A stretch of DNA of 12,733 nucleotides, from assembly GCA_007120055.1 (NCBI GenBank), contig SKOL01000582.1:1-12733 (forward strand), written 5' to 3'. The DNA is from Anaerobacillus sp. Its GTDB lineage: Bacteria; Bacillota; Bacilli; Bacillales_H; Anaerobacillaceae. Position numbers and translations under genes: made by a program. This document shows positions 1-5,314 of the stretch, piece by piece. Below the pieces are notes generated by a model, which worked only from the letters and a program-made list of their open reading frames with translations, was not told where the DNA came from and searched no databases. Numbering within the stretch: position 1 is the first letter of the stretch; each line of letters begins with the position of its first letter.

Positions 1-1
1 A

Positions 2-82
2 ATTACATCTATTGCCTTTATTTTTCTTGGTTTAATAGGATATAGATATGTAAGAAACAAGTGGAAGGAAGATAGTCAATAG
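2..82 (+). CDS. C-terminal end of a membrane protein (partial)
   Basis: An open frame enters from the left edge and ends with TAG at 80-82, giving 26 residues. The first ~14 are hydrophobic (ITSIAFIFLGLIGY) and are followed by a basic, polar tail (RYVRNKWKEDSQ). That pattern fits the last transmembrane helix of an integral membrane protein with a positively charged cytoplasmic tail. Too little remains to name a family; a transporter is a guess from the pattern only. It lies on the same strand as the downstream operon but is separated from it by almost 700 bp, so it probably belongs to a different transcription unit. Confidence 0.5.
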   Translation: MTSIAFIFLGLIGYRYVRNKWKEDSQ

Positions 83-102
83 TTAAAAGGAGTACGATAC
101 TA

Positions 103-123
103 ATGCCAGACTACTTCAATTGA
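103..123 (+). other. possible six-codon ORF (MPDYFN) with a good ribosome binding site
   Basis: An AAAAGGAG sequence at 85-92 lies 10 nt before an ATG at 103, and the frame encodes only MPDYFN before TGA at 121-123. The ribosome binding site is as good as those of the real genes here. It begins 20 nt after the stop of the upstream membrane-protein gene, where a second gene of an operon would be expected. It could be a truncated gene start, a tiny translated ORF, or chance. No function can be assigned. Confidence 0.2.
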
Positions 124-130
124 TCCCCCC

Positions 131-167
131 TTTTTTAAAGTGGGGATTGGCCATCCCCATTAAAAAA
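131..167. repeat. bulged inverted repeat (hairpin) downstream of the partial gene
   Basis: TTTTTTAA at 131-138 pairs with TTAAAAAA at 160-167, and TGGGGAT at 141-147 pairs with ATCCCCA at 153-159. This leaves a two-base bulge (139-140) and a five-base loop (148-152). The polarity is reversed for an intrinsic terminator: on either strand the T-run precedes the GC stem and A's follow it. It may stabilise or end the upstream transcript, but it is not a classical Rho-independent terminator. Confidence 0.45.
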
Positions 168-303
168 TATGTTAGAGGATTTCGTTAATCCAATAGCCCG
201 ATAGTTTACTCGCTGCACAAAACACTCATGAGTGACTTCTTTCTAAATAACTTATTGAAAAGCTTCGTCTTAATAATTAATTTATTAAATTATTTGAAAT
301 TGT

Positions 304-333
304 TTGACATTTGAAAGCGCTTTATATTATTAT
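304..333 (+). promoter_or_regulatory. putative sigma-A promoter P1
   Basis: A perfect -35 hexamer TTGACA (304-309) is followed after 18 bp by TATTAT (328-333), a good -10. Transcription would start near 340, immediately before the first palindromic operator. It points toward the gntR-TRAP operon but would leave a leader of about 430 nt before the first start codon. A cre-like sequence occupies the spacer. This is the best-looking promoter in the upstream region; no start site is shown experimentally. Confidence 0.6.
312..325 (+). promoter_or_regulatory. cre-like site (CcpA catabolite repression)
   Basis: TGAAAGCGCTTTAT matches the core of the Bacillus cre consensus (TGWAANCGNTNWCA type), with a perfect AAAGCGCTTT palindrome at its centre. 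The final CA of the consensus is not matched. It lies between the -35 and -10 of P1, where CcpA binding would block RNA polymerase. Catabolite repression suits an operon for uptake and breakdown of a carbon/nitrogen source. The site is inferred from sequence only. Confidence 0.5.
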
Positions 334-346
334 AGATTTATATTAA

Positions 347-381
347 ATTTAAATTCTGTATACAGTATACAGAATTTAAAT
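347..381. promoter_or_regulatory. operator 1: perfect 35-bp palindrome
   Basis: Half-sites of 17 bp (ATTTAAATTCTGTATAC, 347-363, and its exact reverse complement, 365-381) flank a single central A at 364. The core GTATAC-A-GTATAC has the GT...AC arms typical of operators of FadR/FCD-type GntR regulators. It sits directly downstream of the predicted P1 start, where a bound repressor would block initiation or act as a roadblock. The natural ligand is the GntR/FCD protein encoded at 771-1412. Confidence 0.75.
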
Positions 382-403
382 GATTATTTTTTTGTGTTAA
401 TTC

Positions 404-418
404 TGTATACAGTATACA
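404..418. promoter_or_regulatory. operator 2: second GTATAC-A-GTATAC palindrome
   Basis: TGTATAC and GTATACA flank a central A at 411. On the left the site continues as TTCTG, identical to operators 1 and 3; the right side diverges after GTATACA. Its centre is 47 bp from that of operator 1. It is probably a second binding site for the same regulator. Confidence 0.65.
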
Positions 419-673
419 AATTTTTATCTTAGCAAATATATATAGAACCCTGATCATTTAGAATAATTAAGAAGTTTGGTAAATTACCTTACAAAAACTT
501 ACATAACCTTTGATACTCCATGTTAGGATAAGACTAAGTTAAACGAACAGTTATGAATAAAAGCTTACTAGGGTTCTGTTTAGGAAATAAAGTCTAGTCC
601 GAAAAAGGGAGTCGTTGGTTTTAGGCTACACGAAGGGATATAACTCGGGGGGCAATTGGACTGTCCAAAAACA

Positions 674-688
674 AAGTGTCAGACACTT
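674..688. repeat. 15-bp odd palindrome AAGTGTC-A-GACACTT
   Basis: Perfect 7-bp arms surround a central A at 681. The architecture (odd centre A) matches the GTATAC operators but the arm sequence does not, so binding by the same regulator is unlikely. GTGTCAGACAC-type sequences are, to my recollection, frequent near insertion-sequence ends in Bacillaceae, so this could belong to a mobile-element relic. Confidence 0.35.
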
Positions 689-715
689 ATGGGATGGCCC
701 CATCATTATTTTTTT
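689..715 (+). terminator. weak terminator-like hairpin in the leader
   Basis: ATGGG (689-693) pairs with CCCAT (699-703) around a five-base loop, and seven T's follow at 709-715 after a short gap. The stem is only 5 bp and the T-run is offset, so this would be a weak intrinsic terminator. It lies just upstream of operator 3 and the gntR ribosome binding site, where it could attenuate transcripts from P1. It may equally be chance. Confidence 0.3.
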
Positions 716-720
716 AGTCG

Positions 721-743
721 ATTCTGTATACAGTATACTGAAT
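721..743. promoter_or_regulatory. operator 3, containing a -10-like TATACT
   Basis: ATTCTGTATAC (721-731), central A (732), then GTATACTGAAT (733-743): the same palindrome as operator 1 with one mismatch, T at 739 instead of A. That change creates TATACT (734-739), a good -10 hexamer; a 17-bp spacer would place a poor -35 at 711-716. The site ends 27 bp before the gntR start codon, so the regulator could block a local promoter here and control its own synthesis. Confidence 0.6.
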
Positions 744-770
744 TATTTATTTAATAGGAGGTAGAAAATC

Positions 771-1412
771 GTGGAGAAAATAAAGCCACCTGAAACTTTA
801 ACTGAACAAGCCTATAAAGCTATTAAAAGTTCAATTATTAATAACGAAGTAAAACCGTTAGAATATTTAGCTGAGGAAAAAATTGCAAATGATTTAGGTA
901 TTAGTCGAACACCTATACGAGAGGCACTAAGGCAATTATCGTATGAAGGTTTAGTTGAGATGAATAAAGGTACAAGAGCAAGGGTGAGTGCAGTTTCACC
1001 TGAAGATGCATTAGATTATCAAATCTTAAGAGAGAAGCTCGAAACTTTATCAGCAGGACTAGTTGCGAAATGTAGAACTAATAAGGATATCGCATTTCTG
1101 GAAAAAATTTGTAATGATCAGGAGTATTGTATTAAAGTTAATGATTTTCATCAATTTATTGAACTAGATTTACAGTTTCATTCTTATCTAGCTGAAACAT
1201 CAAAAAACAGTAAATTAAAGGAATTTGTTGTGAACTTAATTAATCAAATCCAGCGTTTTTTAGTGTTAACAAATACGTTGCAAGAAAGTGGGTTTGGAGC
1301 AATAGAGGAACACCGAGAGATTATAGAAGCTATAAAAAGACAAAATCAAGAAGAGGCAGAGGAAAAAATGAGGCTACATGTTCAGAATGTAACTAAACGC
1401 ATTTTGACTTAG
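771..1412 (+). CDS. GntR-family transcriptional regulator (FadR/FCD subfamily)
   Basis: A 213-residue DNA-binding regulator. Residues ~9-75 form the GntR winged helix, with the signature ISRTPIREALRQLSYEGLV at 44-62 and the wing near 63-75. The C-terminal half is an all-helical FCD ligand domain; D133 and H137 (DLQFH), H181 (EEH) and H203 (LHV) occupy the positions of the Asp/His metal ligands known in this family. The start is GTG, with AGGAGGT at 756-762 and an 8-nt spacing. It is the first gene of the operon, 27 nt before dctP. Three GTATAC palindromes upstream are its likely operators. Relatives are mostly repressors released by an organic acid that is a substrate or intermediate of the pathway; the effector here is unknown. 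Confidence 0.93.
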   Translation: MEKIKPPETLTEQAYKAIKSSIINNEVKPLEYLAEEKIANDLGISRTPIREALRQLSYEGLVEMNKGTRARVSAVSPEDALDYQILREKLETLSAGLVAKCRTNKDIAFLEKICNDQEYCIKVNDFHQFIELDLQFHSYLAETSKNSKLKEFVVNLINQIQRFLVLTNTLQESGFGAIEEHREIIEAIKRQNQEEAEEKMRLHVQNVTKRILT

Positions 1413-1439
1413 CATAAATAATAAGGAGGGTTAATTTTT

Positions 1440-2474
1440 ATGAAAAGAAATGGATGGTTAGTTTTAGTGTTAATGATGGTTTTAGTTTTAGCTGCATGCG
1501 GAAGTCAAGAGGCATCTAAAAATGGTGGTGAAGGAAATAATTCTTCTTCAGAAGAAACTTATGAAATTCGTGTGGCTCATTTAGTAAATGAACAACAATC
1601 TACACATGTAGCTTTAGAAACTTTTAAAGAAAGAGTAGAGGAAAGAACGGATGGTAGAGTAAAAATTACAATTTATCCAAGTGGTTCTTTATATGGATCA
1701 GATCGTGAAGCAATCGAGGCTGTTCAATTTGGAAACTTAGAAATGACTATTCCTGCAGTAGCTCCTTTATCTGGTTTTAATAGTAAATTTATGGTTTTTG
1801 ATTTACCGTTCCTATTTCATACTAAAGAAGCTGCATACAAGGCATTAGATGGGGATTTAGGTAACTTACTTTTAGAAGAGCTTGAACAAGAGGGTTTAAA
1901 AGGGTTAGCATTTGCTGAAAATGGCTTCAGGCATATTACAAATGATTTAAGACCACTTGAGACACCAGCAGATTTAGAGGGGCTAAAGCTTCGCACAATG
2001 GAAAATCCTGTTCATACTGCTTCGTTCCGAGCTCTTGGAGCAAATGCTTCTCCGTTCTCATTTGGTGAATTGTATACTGCACTTCAACAAGGGACTTATG
2101 ATGCTATGGAATGTCCGATTTCATTAATTTATACTAGTAAATTTTATGAAGTTCAAGACTACTTAACGTTAAGTGGACACTTTTATGCTGCAACGATTTT
2201 ACTAATGAATGATGATTTTTATAATGGTTTACCAGAAGATATTCAGCAGATTCTACTAGAAGAGTCTGAAAACTACCGCACTGAACAACGTCAAATCGCT
2301 GACCAACAAGATACTGAATGGCTTGGACTTTTAAAAGAGGAAGGGGTACAAGTCAATGAATTAACAGTCGAGCAAAAGCAGGCTTTTGTAGAAGCGACAC
2401 AAGGGGTTTATGATCAGTTTGAGGACGAAATTGGTAAAGAGTTGATTGAAATGGCAAGGCAAGCAAACGAGTAA
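1440..2474 (+). CDS. dctP: TRAP transporter substrate-binding lipoprotein (DctP family)
   Basis: A 344-residue extracytoplasmic solute-binding protein. Residues 1-20 form a lipoprotein signal: basic start, hydrophobic core and lipobox LAAC with the lipidated C20, so in this Gram-positive it is anchored to the outer membrane face. A Ser/Glu/Gly-rich linker runs to ~40. The DctP fold follows, with the conserved stretch GLKLRTMENP (181-190); R185 is the arginine that in this family pairs with the substrate carboxylate. FSFGELYTALQQGTYDAMEC (206-225) is the other family signature. AAGGAGGG at 1423-1430 precedes the ATG. It feeds the DctQ/DctM membrane pair downstream and is followed by a strong hairpin that may raise its level relative to them. 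Family members bind carboxylates such as C4-dicarboxylates, sialic acid or 2-oxo acids; the ligand here cannot be read from sequence. Confidence 0.93.
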   Translation: MKRNGWLVLVLMMVLVLAACGSQEASKNGGEGNNSSSEETYEIRVAHLVNEQQSTHVALETFKERVEERTDGRVKITIYPSGSLYGSDREAIEAVQFGNLEMTIPAVAPLSGFNSKFMVFDLPFLFHTKEAAYKALDGDLGNLLLEELEQEGLKGLAFAENGFRHITNDLRPLETPADLEGLKLRTMENPVHTASFRALGANASPFSFGELYTALQQGTYDAMECPISLIYTSKFYEVQDYLTLSGHFYAATILLMNDDFYNGLPEDIQQILLEESENYRTEQRQIADQQDTEWLGLLKEEGVQVNELTVEQKQAFVEATQGVYDQFEDEIGKELIEMARQANE

Positions 2475-2490
2475 TAGTTAGTTAAACCAC

Positions 2491-2525
2491 GATTAAAAAA
2501 GGAGATTTATTCTCCTTTTTTAATC
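2491..2525. terminator. 15-bp perfect hairpin between dctP and dctQ
   Basis: Arms at 2491-2505 (GATTAAAAAAGGAGA) and 2511-2525 are exact reverse complements around a TTTAT loop. The A-tract, GGAGA/TCTCC stem and T-tract layout is that of a bidirectional intrinsic terminator. Because essential partner genes follow immediately, it is more likely a partial terminator or an mRNA processing/stabilising element that lets the binding protein outnumber its membrane subunits, an arrangement known for transporter operons. Confidence 0.65.
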
Positions 2526-2541
2526 AATGGGGGTGGAGGAA

Positions 2542-3042
2542 TTGAGAGGGTTAATTAAATTTTTAGATCGACGAGCTGAAGAGATTTTCATTGTCATTAC
2601 GATGGCTATAATGGTGGTACTAATCTTTTATCAAGTAGTGTCAAGATATATCTTTAACAATTCTTTAAGTTGGACTGAAGAATTTGCTAGATACGTACAT
2701 ATTTGGCAGATTTGGATTGCAGCAAGTTTTGCAGTCCGTCAAAAAAGGCATATAAAGGTTGAAGTAGTTAAGGATATGCTACCTAAATTTTATCGTAGAA
2801 TAGTAGAGTTTTTAGCACTTATATTATGGTTTTTCTTAGCAGCTGTATTAGCAGTTGTTGGAACAGAAGTAGTGTCAATGCTTTTCGATCGTGGTCAGAC
2901 ATCTCCAGCTATGAGAATTCCGATTTGGATTGCTTATGCTGCAGTTCCAGTAGGGGGAGCTTTAATGTCAATACGGTTAATTCAGCAAATGGTATTACAT
3001 TTTAAAGGTAATAAGGAAGAAGAAGCTACGAAGGAGGGTTAG
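2542..3042 (+). CDS. dctQ: TRAP transporter small membrane subunit (DctQ family)
   Basis: About 166 residues with four predicted transmembrane segments (~14-37, 51-66, 88-112, 125-147), as usual for DctQ. The family signature W44-x-E-E and the following R/H-rich loop with H70 are present (LSWTEEFARYVHIWQIW). It pairs with DctM to form the Na+-coupled permease. Start choice: an in-frame ATG at 2527 lies one base after the preceding hairpin and has no ribosome binding site. TTG at 2542 has GGGGGTG (2529-2535) at normal spacing and leaves a typical short N-terminus before helix 1, so I prefer TTG; the ATG would add five residues. The stop is one base before the dctM ATG, so the two are translationally coupled. 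Confidence 0.88.
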   Translation: MRGLIKFLDRRAEEIFIVITMAIMVVLIFYQVVSRYIFNNSLSWTEEFARYVHIWQIWIAASFAVRQKRHIKVEVVKDMLPKFYRRIVEFLALILWFFLAAVLAVVGTEVVSMLFDRGQTSPAMRIPIWIAYAAVPVGGALMSIRLIQQMVLHFKGNKEEEATKEG

Positions 3043-3043
3043 C

Positions 3044-4330
3044 ATGACGGTTCTTATATTATTTGGAACATTGTTTCTATTTATTATCATGAATATTCCT
3101 ATTGCAATTTCTTTAGGATTATCAGCAATCACTACAATCCTGCTGACAACAGACATGTCATTAACAGTTGTTGCACAGAGAGCATTTACTTCGCTGGATT
3201 CTTTTCCGTTGATGGCGATTCCCTTCTTTATGTTAGCTGGAGTTCTTATGGGAAAAGGTGGAGTTTCAAAACGCCTTCTCAATTTGGCAAGTGCCTTAGT
3301 CGGATACTTAGTAGGGGGACTTGCAATGGTAACTGTTGTAGCATGTATGTTTTTCTCCGCTATCTCGGGTTCGGGCCCGGCAACGGTTGCCGCAATTGGT
3401 TCGTTTATGATTCCTGAAATGAAGAGAAGGAATTATGGAGCAGGGTTTGCTTCAGCAATCACTGCAGCTGCAGGTTCGATTGGCGTTATTATTCCTCCAA
3501 GTATACCGTTTGTATTATATGGGGTTGTTGCTGGTGTTTCTGTAGGGGGGATGTTTTTAGCAGGAATTATACCGGGATTAATACTAGGTTTTTCTCTTAT
3601 GTTAGTTTCTTATGTTATTTCAAAGAAAAATAATTTTGTAGCTGCTCAAGAGATGGTTTCTTTTAAAGATATCTGTAAGGCATTTTGGGATGCAAAATGG
3701 GCACTTCTTATTCCCGTCATAATCATGGGAGGTATTTATGGAAGTGTTTTTTCTCCAACTGAAGCAGCGGTAGTGGCGGTTGTTTATGCACTATTAATTG
3801 GTTTATTTGTTTATAAGGAATTAAACTTAAAAAACATGTATCAGTCATTTGTTGAAGCATCTATTATAAATGGGACAACAATGATTATTATTGGACTATC
3901 CATTTCATTTTCTTATTTAATGACGCTAGAACAAATCCCTTCGCAAATCGCGAACTATTTAACGAGTATATCAGATAGTCCAATTATCATTTTATTATTA
4001 ATCAATATTTTTCTATTAGTTGTGGGAGCGTTTATTGATACTATTTCAGCGTTAGTTATTTTAGCTCCTATTTTATTACCGGTTGTTGTGTCTTTAGGAG
4101 TAGATCCGATTCATTTTGGTGTAATTCTAGTAACAAACTTAGCTATTGGTTTTATCACACCACCAGTAGGCGTAAATCTATTTGTTGCATCGAGCATTAG
4201 TGGTACTCGTATTGAGACCATTTCAAGGGCAGTTTTACCAATTTTATTCATGTTAATTTTCTCATTATTAGTAATTACTTTTATTCCACCATTATCGACA
4301 TATTTACCAAATCTTTTTCTTGGGAGGTAG
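3044..4330 (+). CDS. dctM: TRAP transporter large membrane subunit (DctM family)
   Basis: A very hydrophobic 428-residue protein of normal family length, with roughly 11-12 membrane segments and re-entrant hairpins. Characteristic motifs are present: FSAISGSGPATVAAIG (104-119), GVIIPPSIPF (147-156), SPTEAA (237-242) and GFITPPVGVN (369-378). The paired SGSGPAT and TPPVG hairpin regions belong to the substrate/Na+ sites described for SiaM-type structures. AAGGAGGG at 3031-3038 lies inside the end of dctQ. It is the transport channel that receives substrate from DctP. Nothing appears truncated or missing, so the three-component transporter looks complete. Confidence 0.95.
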   Translation: MTVLILFGTLFLFIIMNIPIAISLGLSAITTILLTTDMSLTVVAQRAFTSLDSFPLMAIPFFMLAGVLMGKGGVSKRLLNLASALVGYLVGGLAMVTVVACMFFSAISGSGPATVAAIGSFMIPEMKRRNYGAGFASAITAAAGSIGVIIPPSIPFVLYGVVAGVSVGGMFLAGIIPGLILGFSLMLVSYVISKKNNFVAAQEMVSFKDICKAFWDAKWALLIPVIIMGGIYGSVFSPTEAAVVAVVYALLIGLFVYKELNLKNMYQSFVEASIINGTTMIIIGLSISFSYLMTLEQIPSQIANYLTSISDSPIIILLLINIFLLVVGAFIDTISALVILAPILLPVVVSLGVDPIHFGVILVTNLAIGFITPPVGVNLFVASSISGTRIETISRAVLPILFMLIFSLLVITFIPPLSTYLPNLFLGR

Positions 4331-4336
4331 AAGTAG

Positions 4337-5290
4337 ATGATTGTAAGTACAACAGATGAAATTTTGGAGCACCATCTACAGGAGTTTGTAGAGAAATTTA
4401 AGGATGAGATATTGGTTTATCCAAATATAGAAGCGATTCCTAATAATATTGATCAAGAGATTGAAGTATTGGTGACTTTTGGGAATGATTTAACAGCGGA
4501 AAATTTAAATCGTTTCCCAAAACTTAGATGGATACAAATGTTAAGTGTAGGCCTCGAAGATTTACCTTTTGAAGCAATAAAAGAGCGTGAAATTCACGTT
4601 ACCTATGTTAGAGGCATACATGCAATACCAATGAGTGAATTTGTCATAGGTGGTATGCTGCATTTCGAAAAGCATTTCCATCGTTATATTCAATTACAAC
4701 GCAAACAAATTTGGGATCGTGATCATTTAGTAGGGGAGCTAAATGGGCGCAGTTTATTAATTTATGGTACTGGAGCAATAGGAGTGGAGCTTGCTAGAAA
4801 GGCACAGTTTTTTAACATGACTGTTCACGGTGTAAATACATTAGGTAAACCAGTAACATCATTTGATGAAGTGTTTACTGTAGAAGAATCATTTAACAGA
4901 ATTGGTGGTTACGACTATATTGCGATTATCTTGCCTTTAACACCAAAGACGAAAGGTATGTTCTCAGAAGAAACATTAAGTCAACTTAAGAAAGAAGCCG
5001 TGTTAATTAATGTTGGTCGTGGGGGACTAATGGATGAAGAGGCGCTTTATAATATTTTAAAGGAAAAGAAAATTAAAGGAGCAATCTTGGACGTTTTTGT
5101 AAATGAACCACTTCCAAAAGGACATCCGTTTTGGGAACTTGAAAATGTTGTTATTACCCCTCACATGTCAGCAAAATCAAATCGATATTTAGATCGTTGT
5201 ATGGAGATATTTGTTGAGAATTATGAAAAATTTAAAGATTGTAATCTTGATTTAATGATTAATAAAGTAAATCTTGATCGTTATTACTAA
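4337..5290 (+). CDS. D-2-hydroxyacid dehydrogenase (NAD(P)-dependent)
   Basis: A 317-residue cytosolic oxidoreductase that interconverts a 2-oxo acid and a D-2-hydroxyacid. The substrate domain spans ~1-100 and the C-terminal tail; the Rossmann domain spans ~100-280. The dinucleotide motif GTGAIG is at 144-149. The catalytic set is intact: R228 (NVGRGG), E257 (NEPLP) and H276 (TPHMSA). After strand beta-2 the sequence is GVNTLGK (165-171), with neither the Asp usual for NAD nor the Arg pair usual for NADP, so cofactor choice is unclear. It begins 6 nt after dctM, using GGGAGGT (4322-4328) at the end of that gene. Its place between transporter and catabolic genes implies it acts on the imported compound or its product. 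The exact substrate is unknown; the phosphoglycerate dehydrogenase label often given to this superfamily should not be taken literally. Confidence 0.88.
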   Translation: MIVSTTDEILEHHLQEFVEKFKDEILVYPNIEAIPNNIDQEIEVLVTFGNDLTAENLNRFPKLRWIQMLSVGLEDLPFEAIKEREIHVTYVRGIHAIPMSEFVIGGMLHFEKHFHRYIQLQRKQIWDRDHLVGELNGRSLLIYGTGAIGVELARKAQFFNMTVHGVNTLGKPVTSFDEVFTVEESFNRIGGYDYIAIILPLTPKTKGMFSEETLSQLKKEAVLINVGRGGLMDEEALYNILKEKKIKGAILDVFVNEPLPKGHPFWELENVVITPHMSAKSNRYLDRCMEIFVENYEKFKDCNLDLMINKVNLDRYY

Positions 5291-5314
5291 TAAAAGAGAG
5301 GAGGGGGTACGATT

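Larger units (their letters stand above)
430..720. other. unexplained non-coding leader between operators 2 and 3
   Basis: No reading frame of useful size with a ribosome binding site is present. Visible structure: AGAACCCT at 444-451 is the exact reverse complement of AGGGTTCT at 570-577, which could close a ~130-nt RNA domain. An odd palindrome AAGTGTC-A-GACACTT lies at 674-688, and a short terminator-like hairpin follows. The stretch from about 590 to 705 looks less AT-rich than its flanks and may be a relic of an inserted element. I recognise no known riboswitch or T-box signature. If P1 is used, all of this lies in the 5' untranslated region. Confidence 0.35.

Noticed and set aside
223..234. 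12-bp palindrome CACTCATGAGTG
   Set aside because: Isolated, unrelated to the operator motif and not near a promoter; probably chance.
553..597. Short ORF of 14 codons in the leader
   Set aside because: No ribosome binding site and no distinctive residue pattern; likely chance.
650..705. Insertion-sequence terminal repeat suggested by GTGTCAGACACTT and nearby GGACTGTCC
   Set aside because: No matching inverted copy is found at a plausible other end, no target duplication is seen, and no transposase is present. Kept only as a possibility for the leader's origin.
430..770. T-box or known riboswitch in the long leader
   Set aside because: No T-box sequence or familiar riboswitch core was recognised, and the terminator-like stem is too weak to argue from.
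2995..3282. Minus-strand frame of 95 codons opposite dctQ/dctM
   Set aside because: It is antisense to well-supported membrane-protein genes and lacks any recognisable family features; the same holds for the frames opposite the aminotransferase, aldehyde dehydrogenase, glcD and glcF genes.
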